NCBI GenBank assembly: GCA_012031925.1
Contig: JAAUSE010000007.1
Span: 1-34,995, forward strand
DNA from: Candidatus Altimarinota bacterium
GTDB taxonomy: Bacteria; Patescibacteriota; JACMRA01
DNA: 34,995 bases
Direction of reading: 5' to 3'
This document shows positions 18,402-26,824 of this stretch, one piece after another. The notes below the pieces were generated by a model. That model had not been told where the DNA came from. It saw only the letters and a list, made by a program, of their open reading frames with translations, and did not search any database. Each line of letters starts with the position of its first letter. Position 1 is the stretch's first letter. A program made the translations under genes and the position numbers.

Positions 18402-19673
18402 ATAAAAAACAACCAGAAAAAACCCAACATTGACAAGTATCTAATTACAGTAATTGCCCTTTTGGTAGTAATATCGGCTACCTTGGGGTATTTGATCATT
18501 GACAATGTTGAGTCAGAGCCTATTGTAATCAAAAGCCCAAACGCCAAGACAACACCTCCTAATAGCCCAATGGAACTACAAAATCCAACAACTCCAGAAG
18601 AACAACCAATCGAGCTAGATGGGATTCCAGCTCAAAATCTTAGTGAAGCCGGTATTGAGATCATTTCACGAGCCAAAAATGGTCAGAAAGTAGGAAGTAA
18701 TTATCTTACCAACAATGATTTTTCTGCCAAAAGGAATGGAGAGGTAGTTGATTATTCAATAGTAAACAACCCAAGTTTTGCTCGATTTGATCGACTTCTT
18801 GTCTCTAACTCAGCTAACACACTGGGTGATTGGAGTTCCAAAAAAGTTGCCTCAACCAATATTTTTAATGATTTTCCAAGCAAGAAAAAAATCCTTACCA
18901 AAGATCCCTTCTCCGGAAACGAATTTATTGTAAGTATGGTGAAGGTATCAGACGAAACCAATCCAGAAAGATTGATAGCAATCTATGATATTACCCAACA
19001 AAAAGAGTTCCAACTTTCTGATAAAATTCCACAAGAACATATAATCATTTCTGATCTTTCATATAACCAACATAATAATTTGCTCAGTTATTACTACATT
19101 CCAAAAACTGCAGTATCCAATTTGTCTATCAATGAAGGTCTTGTTTTTGAGTATAATTACACTCTTGAAACAGATTTCATCCTCCAAAGAGAGATTGATC
19201 TGGGTTCCAAATTTGCAATTGATCGAAAAGTCGATATCAAAAAACCAGAGATAGAATATCGAAGCATTTCTATATTTGATGATATAGTCAGATTCAACAC
19301 CCAAAGCCCCGAAACTGACACTCAGTACAACCTTACCAAGAACGATGAGTTTGTTCTTAGCCAAGTGTATTTTGAAAATTTTACTCACGACTCACCCTAT
19401 CAAGCCAAAGTTCTTGACGAGAACCAAAGCAAATATACAATCACCAAAGACGGACAAGAAATAACTAATCTTGATCTTCGCAACAATCTAGGAATATTCA
19501 CCGAGGTGTATGCCAAAGATGGTTATATAATCGTCCCAACTACAATCAAAGGAGGATTCCCACCAACAGTGAACATAATTCTCATTGAAGAAGCCAATCC
19601 AGAAAATATTCAAGTGGTTTTTGATACCAGTAAAAATGGTGAATTCTCACCTACTATCTTGAATAGATTCTAA
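18402..19673 (+). CDS. Membrane-anchored surface protein with no standard start codon
   Basis: One N-terminal membrane segment, a Pro/Thr-rich linker, then an extracytoplasmic domain of about 320 residues of unknown fold. The only standard in-frame start is TTG 18462, which falls inside the membrane helix. The frame upstream encodes NIDKYLITVIALLVVISA, a clear match to the KFLITVIIFLSVVVLA anchor of the tandem family at 3968-6360, so translation must start earlier. ATA 18402 would give a basic N-terminus of the expected kind; ATA 18390 is 10 nt past the -10 box. No ATG, GTG or TTG lies in frame between promoter and 18462. Function unknown. Confidence 0.65.
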   Translation: MKNNQKKPNIDKYLITVIALLVVISATLGYLIIDNVESEPIVIKSPNAKTTPPNSPMELQNPTTPEEQPIELDGIPAQNLSEAGIEIISRAKNGQKVGSNYLTNNDFSAKRNGEVVDYSIVNNPSFARFDRLLVSNSANTLGDWSSKKVASTNIFNDFPSKKKILTKDPFSGNEFIVSMVKVSDETNPERLIAIYDITQQKEFQLSDKIPQEHIIISDLSYNQHNNLLSYYYIPKTAVSNLSINEGLVFEYNYTLETDFILQREIDLGSKFAIDRKVDIKKPEIEYRSISIFDDIVRFNTQSPETDTQYNLTKNDEFVLSQVYFENFTHDSPYQAKVLDENQSKYTITKDGQEITNLDLRNNLGIFTEVYAKDGYIIVPTTIKGGFPPTVNIILIEEANPENIQVVFDTSKNGEFSPTILNRF

Positions 19674-19703
19674 AAAAATCAGCACCATATAAATAGTGCT
19701 GAT
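19672..19703 (-). terminator. Terminator for the coiled-coil membrane protein gene
   Basis: Perfect 8-bp stem ATCAGCAC/GTGCTGAT (19678-19685 with 19696-19703). Read on the minus strand it is followed by a run of T (19678-19672). It may also stop plus-strand transcripts, though no T-run follows on that side. Confidence 0.75.
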
Positions 19704-19709
19704 AAGGGG

Positions 19710-20201
19710 TTAATTAGATGTTGAAGCTTCTAATTGTACTATTCTCGATTCATGATTATCTAAAACTTTTCGAATACTTATAGTAGCTCCATTGACTGTC
19801 TCATCGATTTTCCTCTCAAGGTTATCATTAACATTTGATAGATCGGTTTTGACGCTCTCAATCTTAGTTTCAAGATCGGTTTTGACACTATCAATATGAG
19901 ATTTGATCCTTGCTTCGGACCCTTGAACTGCAGTTATAACACTCAAAGTTTCCACTTTTTCCTCCAATTCTTTAATTCTAACGTCTTTAGCAGTACTTTC
20001 TTGGTTCTCTTTTGTCAACTTGGCATTGAAAAGTCCAAGCTTTCTACCAAGAAAATATCCACCCATAAGAGTTAGTACAGATCCAGCAATTGAGATAATC
20101 AATGGAATCACCAAAGATGTGACATACCAAAGAGGCAAGTCATTTTTTACTGGTAAAGGTCTTGTTGCCTGAGCAATAATAATCACTTCGTTGATTTTCA
20201 T
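19710..20201 (-). CDS. Single-pass membrane protein with cytoplasmic coiled coil
   Basis: 163 residues from ATG 20201, chosen because GAGGAG lies 7 nt upstream; a longer in-frame start at 20216 is not needed. Membrane helix around residues 28-55 (PLWYVTSLVIPLIISIAGSVL), then a heptad-rich region from about 63 to the end with repeats of SVKTDLETKIE type. It resembles the many bacterial membrane-tethered coiled-coil proteins of unknown role. It has its own promoter and terminator. Confidence 0.7.
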   Translation of the reverse strand: MKINEVIIIAQATRPLPVKNDLPLWYVTSLVIPLIISIAGSVLTLMGGYFLGRKLGLFNAKLTKENQESTAKDVRIKELEEKVETLSVITAVQGSEARIKSHIDSVKTDLETKIESVKTDLSNVNDNLERKIDETVNGATISIRKVLDNHESRIVQLEASTSN

Positions 20202-20229
20202 TACAAAACTCCTCAATAATTACCTTTCA

Positions 20230-20258
20230 ACTATAGCACAAATATAGTCAATAGTCAA
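20230..20258 (-). promoter_or_regulatory. Promoter of the coiled-coil membrane protein gene
   Basis: Minus strand: TTGACT (20258-20253), 17-bp spacer, TATAGT (20235-20230), about 29 nt before the ATG. Confidence 0.7.
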
Positions 20259-20270
20259 TGATTGGAATCC

Positions 20271-20469
20271 TCACAAAAAATTACAAAGAAGTTTCTTAAC
20301 GATGAATCATAGATTCTTCTAAAATTTCCGTATAACGATATAGCGATATCATTATACTTCTAAATTCATCGTAAAACGACACGTCAAGTGTCTTCCCAAG
20401 GAAATTCTTCACGAAAAATTACAAATTTTTCTAAATTTCCCGTAAAACGACACATCAGTGTCGTTTTAC
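20271..20469. repeat. Cluster of degenerate palindromic repeats at the 3' end of parB
   Basis: Three palindromic cores, each after a TTCTAAA-like lead: 20330-20357 (GTATAACGATAT, 4-nt loop, one mismatch), 20371-20392 (only the GACAC/GTGTC core is intact) and 20442-20469 (perfect). Two copies of a TCAC(A/G)AAAAATTACAAA segment (near 20270 and 20410) also repeat. The 249-bp gap between parB and the previous gene's promoter is largely made of these units. Confidence 0.65.
20442..20469. repeat. Perfect palindrome overlapping the parB stop codon
   Basis: GTAAAACGACAC, 4-nt loop, GTGTCGTTTTAC: 12-bp arms with no mismatch. It spans the parB stop (TTA at 20466-20468) and may act as its transcript-end hairpin, but no T-run follows. 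It is closely related to the palindromes at 25546 and 28671. Confidence 0.75.
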
Positions 20470-21368
20470 CCCCAAGTAATGACAATTTTGCCTTTGGTGT
20501 CGTCTCCACTTACTTTTAGTTTGGATCCAATAAAATTATCTGCCAAAGCCTGAGCTTTTTTGTAGTAAATATTACTGACTTTGTGATAGTTGGGGATGAA
20601 TTTGTTATCCTTTTTTAACTTGTTCTTAGAATTTTTGAGCACCTCAGCAATTTCTCTAACAGTCAAGTCTTTTTGGATAATTAGATCCAACATTTCTTTT
20701 TGCTTGTCCTCAGATAGTCCAACCAAATGCCTTGCCTGACCTTCTCCAATCTTGCGACAACACAAGGCATCTTTGACTGGTTGTGACAATTGCAAAAGCC
20801 TCAAATAATTACGAACATACTGAGTAGAATGCTCCAACATCTGAGCCAAGCCATCCTCATCCAGATTCTGAGTCTGCATCAAAATAACATAAGTCTCAGC
20901 TAACTCCAGCGGGTTAAGATCTTCTCTTTGAAGATTTTCCATCGCTGTTAACAAAGAATGTTGAGTCTCGTTGAGACTACTTTCTTCCTTAACTATAGCT
21001 AGTATTTCAGGCTTATTCAAAGACCGAAAGGCTCTCAACCTTCGTTCTCCAGCAATTAGCATATACCCTCCATCGACTTTATGAAGAACAACAATTGGGT
21101 GAATCAATCCAGATTTTTTAATACTACGAGCGAGGCTATCAATCTTCAATTCGTCAAAATCTCGACGTGTTTGAAAAGGGCTGGCCTCAATCAACTCAAC
21201 TGGAATTGATTTTATATTATGTTGAGAGTTCGCAGAAGGGCTTACTATTTCTTGATTACGCTGAAGAACCTTAGTTGCAACTTGAGTTTGTTCTTTCTTA
21301 TCCAAAGTTACAACCTCATCCCCAAAATAATCCCCCAAAATACTATCTAAAGATTTACCAAGTGCCAT
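20466..21368 (-). CDS. parB: ParB/Noc family chromosome-partitioning protein
   Basis: 300 residues from ATG 21368 (MALGKSLDSIL, the typical ParB start); an upstream in-frame start would add 10 unsupported residues. Contains IPVELIEASPFQTRRDF, the CTP-binding motifs GERRLRA (107-113) and ENLQREDLNP (144-153), and a helix-turn-helix around 168-195. ParB binds parS and loads as a CTP-dependent clamp for segregation. No parA and no recognisable parS (TGTTTCACGTGAAACA-like) lie in the window. Divergent from gatC. Confidence 0.93.
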   Translation of the reverse strand: MALGKSLDSILGDYFGDEVVTLDKKEQTQVATKVLQRNQEIVSPSANSQHNIKSIPVELIEASPFQTRRDFDELKIDSLARSIKKSGLIHPIVVLHKVDGGYMLIAGERRLRAFRSLNKPEILAIVKEESSLNETQHSLLTAMENLQREDLNPLELAETYVILMQTQNLDEDGLAQMLEHSTQYVRNYLRLLQLSQPVKDALCCRKIGEGQARHLVGLSEDKQKEMLDLIIQKDLTVREIAEVLKNSKNKLKKDNKFIPNYHKVSNIYYKKAQALADNFIGSKLKVSGDDTKGKIVITWG

Positions 21369-21388
21369 TGAAAAAATATTATACCAAA

Positions 21389-21417
21389 AAGATAACAATA
21401 TAGAAATTTCTTGTCAA
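21389..21417 (-). promoter_or_regulatory. Promoter of parB
   Basis: Minus strand: TTGACA (21417-21412), 17-bp spacer, TATCTT (21394-21389). A second TATAAT-like box (21383-21378) lies even nearer the ATG but lacks a good -35. Leader is about 14 nt or less. Confidence 0.6.
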
Positions 21418-21457
21418 CCATTGACATTTTTTAATTTGTGTATCAAAAAGTTGATAT

Positions 21458-21775
21458 ATGTCTAAAGTTCTGGATCAAGAAATCGTCAAGAAAACAGCCT
21501 ACAATGCAAGATTAGATGATAATCCTAGTGATGAATTTTTAGAAAAATACTCCAAAGAGCTTGGTTCAATTATTGATTACATCGACGAACTCAACGAGGT
21601 AAATACTACAGGAATAAGCCCATTAGATGGTGTCAGAACCAACGCTATCCAAGAACTTAGAGAAGATGAAACTACCGAAAACGAAACTAATTACCAAAGG
21701 ATTAGACTAAATATCATAGAACAATTCCCCAACCGCAAAGGCAATCTACTAGAGTTACCAGGAATTTTTGACTAA
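21458..21775 (+). CDS. gatC: Asp-tRNA(Asn)/Glu-tRNA(Gln) amidotransferase subunit C
   Basis: 105 residues with the GatC pattern: LDDNPSDEFLEKYSKELGSIIDYIDELNEVNTTGISPLDGV. GatC wraps GatA and GatB in the complex that converts misacylated Glu-tRNA(Gln)/Asp-tRNA(Asn). gatA is in the window (23559-25001) but on the other strand, separated by a glycosyltransferase; gatB is not present. A TTGACA at 21421-21426 lies upstream, but I see no convincing -10. Confidence 0.9.
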   Translation: MSKVLDQEIVKKTAYNARLDDNPSDEFLEKYSKELGSIIDYIDELNEVNTTGISPLDGVRTNAIQELREDETTENETNYQRIRLNIIEQFPNRKGNLLELPGIFD

Positions 21776-21802
21776 ATCAACTTGTTCAACTAATTTACAA
21801 CT

Positions 21803-23549
21803 ATGACCAACAGCGTTTTTGAAGACCGAAAACAACCTAGCTATAGAAGACTTGAGGCTACTCTTGGAATCACAAGCCTTTTTTTTATTAGTTTAATTAT
21901 CATTTTATCAATTTTTGCACCCACTTTGGCATCTTTAATTCTCATTACATACAGCTTCATGTGGCTAATGAAATATAGCCTCAACGTAATCTACACCATA
22001 ACAACTTACAAACGAATGAAGAGATGGCAGAGTATAGATATATTTAGGCTTTTGGAACTTATTGAAACTGATTTTGATCAAGCTAAAAAAATATTAGAAC
22101 AATTAGCCTACAAATATAAGAATAAAATTGAATGGAAAGAGCGTATTGATAGCCAAATCAATCAACTTTCCAAAAATCTCAATTCCAAATTTGCTAAACC
22201 GTCGAATGTGTTTCATATTTGTAATTTTGCAATCTACAACGAAAGTGCCAAAGTTCTCCAAGAATCTCTCCAAAGAATATATGAATGTAACTACAATCTT
22301 AGTAATGTACTAGTCATTGTAAGCCAAGAAGAAAGAATTGGTGAGGAATTCAATTGTAATATCAGAAAGATAATTTCTGATTTGAGATGGACTCAAACAC
22401 ACAACATTAATGAAATAGATCATAAAGATGTTCTCAGTAAAGATCTCAAAAACCTAAAATACTCCAACTTAGTTCTTAAAAAAATCCACCTTTCTAGCAG
22501 CAAGCTTAATATTGTATTTACTCAACACCCAGATGGGCTAACTGGAGAAATCAAAGGTAAAGCTAGTAACGAAGATTGGGGTGCTAGAATTGCTTCTTTA
22601 ATTCTCAAATCCAAAAAAATTGATGAAGATTTAGCTATAGTAACTAGTTTAGATGCTGACTCTTTGCTAGTTCCAGGTTTTTTCCATAATCTAAGTTACA
22701 CTTTTTGCACCTCGCCTAATCGTTTTCAATCTGGTTTTCAGCCAATCCATTCATATTCAAGCAATTTTTTTGACACTTCTCTTTGGCCTAGACAAGTAGC
22801 TACTCAAACAACCTTAAGCAATATGACTAATTTGGGAATTAGTGGAGAGACTCCATTTTTTGCTATATACTCAGTTCCTCTTCAAGTCCTATACAAAGTA
22901 AATTTTTGGGAAAAAGAGCTTATTGCTGAAGATTTTTTACTATTTACCAAGTGTTTAGTAAAATTCGATGGGGGTTTTCAAGTATATCCATTCTTTGGAG
23001 TTTTTGAAGGAGATGCTGTAATTGCGGATGATTTTATTGAAGAAGTAATAGGTCAATACAAGCAACTTCAGCGCTGGGCTTGGGGTGGAGTAGAGGCTTT
23101 TCCGTATATGTATAAAAAATTCTTTATAGAACCAGCAGGAAAAAATATTCCTCTACGCATCAGATTAAGATGGATTTATTTACTTTTTAGTAATCATTTT
23201 TTTTGGTCATCTTCCCCTGTCTTATTCTCGCTTGGGCTTTTTACCTCAAATATTTGGAGGCCCAAGTTTTCGCCAACTTCCAATAGCTCAAAACTTAGCT
23301 ATATTTTCTCAATATTTTGCCATCATTAGCTTCATATATATAATTGCTTTTGGTTACATTAGTTATGTTTACCTTGCTCACAATGCCACAAATGGATCAA
23401 AACTCCGTCCAATACAATCGTTAATGGTCTTCCTTCAGTTCATACTAAGTCCTTTCCTCTACGGTCTAATGGGAATTCCAGCATTAGATGCTCAAATAAA
23501 AGGTATTCAAGGAAAATATCTAGGTTACTGGGTCACTCCCAAAAGGTAA
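21803..23549 (+). CDS. Membrane-bound GT2 glycosyltransferase, frameshifted near the C-terminus
   Basis: Two N-terminal membrane helices, then a GT-A domain with FAIYNESAKVL, SLDADSL, AEDFLLFT and the QLQRWAW motif typical of cellulose-synthase-like transferases, then C-terminal helices. The first frame stops at 23329. The true continuation, GFLPQIFGGPSFRQLPIAQN, is in another frame and ends at 23549. Dropping one G from GGG 23234-23236 joins them; this is the one shift in the window that needs a base removed. About 582 residues when joined. Ends 9 bp before the convergent gatA. Confidence 0.75.
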
Positions 23550-23558
23550 TTTAACTCT

Positions 23559-25001
23559 TTAAGACAAACAAACTATTTCCTTACCTAACTTATACAAAGT
23601 CTCTTCATTACCTTGAGCCCCTACTAGCTGAATACCAACTGGTAGCTGGGCATCATCAGATTTTACCATTGATCCAGGAACCACGAGAGCAGGAAGCTTA
23701 CTTATAGGTTGAGAAACTGTCATAATATCTGCCAAATACATGCTCATCGGATCGCTACTATTCTCCCCTATTCCAAAAGCAGGGTAGGGCGAAGCTGGCA
23801 TTACAAGAACATCCACACTCTCAAAAGCTTTGACAAAATCTTGGCTAATTAGCTCCCTAACCTGACAGGCTTTGTTGTAATAAGCATCGTAATAACCAGA
23901 AGAGGAGGTGTAAGTTCCAAGCATAATACGTCTCTTGGTCTCATCTCCCAAATACTCACCTCGACCACCAAAAAACATCTCACCAGCCCCAATTTGTTGA
24001 CCATATCTTATACTATCAAATCTCTCCAAATTAGCCGCAGCTTCAACAGTCTGCAAAATATAATATACTGACAAATTATATTTACTCATAGGTAAAGAAA
24101 CTAATCTCACTTGGTGAGTTTGACTCAACTTTTTTTTGAGCTCTCCAAAAACCTCACTAACCCGATCATCCAAACCATCACCAAAAAATTCTTCTGCAAA
24201 ACCAATTACAATCTCGGACCTCACACCCCTATTCTCTGTAACAATAGAAGTTTGATCATTGTTAGATTTTTTTTGAAGCACTTTAAGAATAAGCTCGTTA
24301 TCTTCAACTGAATTACTAATTGGACCAGCTTGATCAAAAGAAGATGTCGAGGCTACAATACCATATCTTGAAACCGAACCATATGTAGGACGCATTCCAA
24401 CAACTCCACAAAAACTACTAGGTTGTCTAATAGATCCTCCTGTATCCGTACCAATAGCAAAAGAAACACCACCACTCGCCACCAAAGCAGCTGAACCCCC
24501 GCTAGTTCCACCAGCTACTCGATTATTGTCCCAAGGATTTTTGGTAATTTGACCAAAACCAGAAAATTCAGTTGATGAACCAAAAGCAAATTCATCCATA
24601 TTGGTTTGTGCTATCAAAACTGCACCAGCTTCAGTTAAATATTCAAAAATATCAGCAGAATAAGTCGCCTCATAACCATCCAAAATTCTTGATTGAGCTG
24701 TTAGGAGTTGACCTTCAACAAGAACATTATCTTTCATAGCGTAAGGTACTCCAAAAAGTGGCATTTTTTGCAGTAAGTCATCAATTTCAATTTGAGTTCT
24801 ATTAACAATCATATTATCAAGCTTGCTTGCCTGTTGATTAGCTAAATTTTCATTATACCTTACCACGGCTTGAATATTAGGATCTTTTTGCTTAATTTTT
24901 TCAAAAAAATACTCTACCACTTGAGTCACTTTCGCCTGAGAAGTCAAATACAAATTATGAATATCCTTTATTGTAGGATTCTGGGGAATATCAAAAACCA
25001 T
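23559..25001 (-). CDS. gatA: Asp-tRNA(Asn)/Glu-tRNA(Gln) amidotransferase subunit A
   Basis: 480 residues from ATG 25001 (MVFDIPQNPTIKDIHNLYL), close to the family's usual length; the longer frame to 25061 adds a non-homologous stretch and runs into a terminator. The amidase-signature triad is present: Lys in PYAMKDN, Ser in GGTSGGSAA and the cis-Ser in GTDTGGSIRQPSS. GatA releases ammonia from glutamine for transamidation. A TTGACA lies upstream at 25037-25032 on the minus strand, with no clear -10. Confidence 0.95.
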   Translation of the reverse strand: MVFDIPQNPTIKDIHNLYLTSQAKVTQVVEYFFEKIKQKDPNIQAVVRYNENLANQQASKLDNMIVNRTQIEIDDLLQKMPLFGVPYAMKDNVLVEGQLLTAQSRILDGYEATYSADIFEYLTEAGAVLIAQTNMDEFAFGSSTEFSGFGQITKNPWDNNRVAGGTSGGSAALVASGGVSFAIGTDTGGSIRQPSSFCGVVGMRPTYGSVSRYGIVASTSSFDQAGPISNSVEDNELILKVLQKKSNNDQTSIVTENRGVRSEIVIGFAEEFFGDGLDDRVSEVFGELKKKLSQTHQVRLVSLPMSKYNLSVYYILQTVEAAANLERFDSIRYGQQIGAGEMFFGGRGEYLGDETKRRIMLGTYTSSSGYYDAYYNKACQVRELISQDFVKAFESVDVLVMPASPYPAFGIGENSSDPMSMYLADIMTVSQPISKLPALVVPGSMVKSDDAQLPVGIQLVGAQGNEETLYKLGKEIVCLS

Positions 25002-25044
25002 ATCTATCAAATTTCCACATAAACTTCGTATTGTCAATTGTGAT

Positions 25045-25076
25045 AAAAAATACTCACCCATATAAACAGGTGAGTA
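25045..25076 (-). terminator. Terminator on the minus strand upstream of gatA
   Basis: 8-bp stem TACTCACC/GGTGAGTA (25051-25058 with 25069-25076), followed on the minus strand by six T. It ends whatever is transcribed leftward through 25082-25200. Confidence 0.75.
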
Positions 25077-25081
25077 AGTAA

Positions 25082-25159
25082 TTATTCTGCATGATCACGC
25101 AATACACAAACATCATCTGCGTTCAGACCATTTTTGATAGCATCCAATCTAAGTCGCAT
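25082..25159 (-). CDS. Short ORF, probably the 3' remnant of a lost gene
   Basis: 25 codons from ATG 25159 (MRLRLDAIKNGLNADDVCVLRDHAE). The open frame extends upstream without a start to 25198 (SSLFTSPAQNIEC). The stop lies just before the strong minus-strand terminator, as expected for the end of a real gene. The missing 5' part suggests that it was cut off when the neighbouring cassette region was rearranged. No function recognised. Confidence 0.3.
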   Translation of the reverse strand: MRLRLDAIKNGLNADDVCVLRDHAE

Positions 25160-25232
25160 ACATTCAATATTTTGAGCGGGTGAAGTAAATAAACTACTTT
25201 AACCAATCCATATTAACTAAGTTAAATAGTTT

Positions 25233-25257
25233 AGCACTCATATTGTGGGTGCTTTTT
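25233..25257 (+). terminator. Orphan plus-strand terminator
   Basis: 7-bp stem AGCACTC/GGGTGCT with one G-U pair (25233-25239 with 25247-25253), overlapped by five T. No recognisable plus-strand gene lies before it, so it may be the remains of an earlier cassette. Confidence 0.6.
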
Positions 25258-25272
25258 GTTATTATAAACTAA

Positions 25273-25554
25273 GTCAAAGTATCTTGTATTGTTGGTATTC
25301 TTGAGTCTCAAGCAGGCAAAAGAGTATCACTACCCAACCTTGCTAATGGTGGGGCTATCCAAGGAAGGACTCCAAACAACAACGATCTAAGTCAAAGGAT
25401 CAAATTCAACTGGAATGGCTATGCATATACATTGTATCGTGATCAAACTACTTTTGGTCTGTCTTCTACTGGACTAGATTATATAGGTCTTGGCGGCAAT
25501 GCTATGAATATACATGCGTACACCAATGCAAGTGGAAGGTATGGGGTAAAATGA
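25273..25554 (+). pseudogene. Ricin-B-like beta-trefoil, first two subdomains, no start codon
   Basis: An open frame without any early start codon encodes VSLPNLANGG...RTPNNNDLSQRIKFNW and NGYAYTLYRDQTTFGL...NIHAYTNASGRYG, two repeats of a beta-trefoil lectin. It ends at TGA 25552-25554, inside a 29-bp palindrome, overlapping the ATG of the next frame (ATGA). The third trefoil subdomain follows directly in that next frame. Lack of a start and signal peptide suggests a silent or 5'-truncated cassette. Ricin-B assignment rests on repeat pattern, not on a search. Confidence 0.6.
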
Positions 25555-25574
25555 CACTTAATGTGTCATTTTAC
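25546..25574. repeat. 29-bp palindrome splitting the trefoil frame, copy 1
   Basis: GTAAAATGACAC, TTAAT loop, GTGTCATTTTAC. Leaving it out joins upstream GGG (25543-25545) to GTT (25575-25577) and makes one continuous trefoil frame. It carries both the TGA stop and the ATG of the next frame. Confidence 0.85.
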
Positions 25575-26339
25575 GTTGGATTTGTAGATCTAGGGGGAGG
25601 ATACTTTCAAGTCAAATCTTTCTTCTATCCCAAATATTGTCTATCCACATCTTCTGGTGCCCTAACTGTAATGTTCACCTGCAATTCAGGTGATCCCAAT
25701 CAGAGGTTTCGAGTAACAACTGACACAATTGTTTCAACACCAATAGTTGATTATGAAGCATGGCTAATCGCTAGAAAACAAAATGTATCTAATGATATTG
25801 GCCAAGTTGGTCACACTTGGGTAGCTATCGTAAGGAGAAACTACGAAAAAGTTGACACATATAGAGATAATCAATTGATTAATTCATTCTTAACTGATGG
25901 CGAGTGGTCAACTGAAAAAACTTATTCACTTTGGCCATCTGATTGTTTTGAGAATTGTGATTCCGACCCATTCTTAACTACCCAAATCATTACCGATGAT
26001 TTAGTAATTAATAGCTCTCAGAGTACTTTTAATTATGGGTATGCAGTCCGAAAAGCCAAAATTTCTGGTGCAAAATATGCGTGGATCAACAACAATGGTC
26101 AATTTGAAACAGGGTGTAATCATTACGTATGGCCCTTTGGAAGTAATCCAAATCCTATCGGTGCTTGTACTTGTGTAGATAAAGCGACAAGATTGTGGAA
26201 AAACACAACAGGTGAAGATTTCACAAACACAATATCGAACGGTGAGTGGCCTACTGATAGAGTGATGTATGACATAAATGTAAGAAATTTAGATGAGAAT
26301 TCAAATGGATATGCCAATCAAGGACAAATTTATCAATAG
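25551..26339 (+). CDS. Cassette 1: trefoil subdomain fused to a candidate papain/NlpC-like effector domain
   Basis: 262 residues. Residues 9-56 are the third beta-trefoil subdomain (YFQVKSFFYPKYCLSTSS ... DPNQRFRV). Residues about 65-262 form a separate domain with GHTWVAIV (H88), TYSLWP, GCNHYVW (C189) and CTCVDKATRLWKNTTGEDF (C206, C208). The order His, then WP, then a Cys-helix near the end resembles permuted NlpC/P60 (papain-like) folds, which cut peptidoglycan or lipids; this is inference. GGAAGG precedes the ATG. A terminator follows, then an oppositely oriented membrane-protein gene. Candidate toxin of a polymorphic system. Confidence 0.65.
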   Translation: MTLNVSFYVGFVDLGGGYFQVKSFFYPKYCLSTSSGALTVMFTCNSGDPNQRFRVTTDTIVSTPIVDYEAWLIARKQNVSNDIGQVGHTWVAIVRRNYEKVDTYRDNQLINSFLTDGEWSTEKTYSLWPSDCFENCDSDPFLTTQIITDDLVINSSQSTFNYGYAVRKAKISGAKYAWINNNGQFETGCNHYVWPFGSNPNPIGACTCVDKATRLWKNTTGEDFTNTISNGEWPTDRVMYDINVRNLDENSNGYANQGQIYQ

Positions 26340-26366
26340 CATCAACTGATACTAGCGTAATCACTA

Positions 26367-26395
26367 ACCCACTACTATATCAGTAGTGGGTTTTT
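26367..26395 (+). terminator. Terminator after cassette 1
   Basis: Perfect 10-bp stem ACCCACTACT/AGTAGTGGGT (26367-26376 with 26382-26391), 5-nt loop, run of T. Confidence 0.9.
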
Positions 26396-26507
26396 GTTAC
26401 CCAAAGAAACCATAAAATAAATACAAAATAATATACAACAATACTTACAAAAAATAATTTATTAATTCTATTAATAGAATCTTGGATATTTGATTGACTT
26501 CTAAAAA

Positions 26508-26777
26508 TCAAATCCGAAAATGATTTTTTTGAAAAAAAATTAAAATATAATTATATATAACATATATAAAAAATATTAAAAGTGGAAGTACTGTGTAAAC
26601 ACCTAACAATCCGTTGAAGGGAGTATTTTGAAATAAATTATGTAAAATAACCAATGGGTTTAAATTTCTTGGAATGAATGAAGTTGTTAAAAGTAAGACA
26701 AACAAAACTAAAGGTGATATAACAAATAATTCTAATATATGCTCTAAAACTATATAGACTTTCTTTGATTTTTTCAT
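26508..26777 (-). CDS. Small membrane protein, candidate immunity protein of cassette 1
   Basis: 89 residues with two hydrophobic segments (about 10-33 and 55-80) and a basic start MKKSKK. Very AT-rich. Convergent with cassette 1 and driven by its own promoter 20 nt upstream. No family recognised. The position next to a candidate effector, and similar membrane proteins beside the other cassettes, suggests immunity, but this is inference only. Confidence 0.6.
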   Translation of the reverse strand: MKKSKKVYIVLEHILELFVISPLVLFVLLLTTSFIPRNLNPLVILHNLFQNTPFNGLLGVYTVLPLLIFFIYVIYNYILIFFQKNHFRI

Positions 26778-26796
26778 AAATATATTTGATAAATTT

Positions 26797-26824
26797 AATT
26801 TATCTTAAATTAAATTTCTGTCAA
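26797..26824 (-). promoter_or_regulatory. Promoter of the first candidate immunity gene
   Basis: Minus strand: TTGACA (26824-26819), 16-bp spacer, TAAATT (26802-26797). The -35 overlaps the first bases of the cassette 2 fragment. Confidence 0.6.

Noticed and set aside
20271-20469. parS site or CRISPR array near parB
   Set aside because: No TGTTTCACGTGAAACA-like core; repeats are degenerate palindromes with irregular spacing and no unique spacers.
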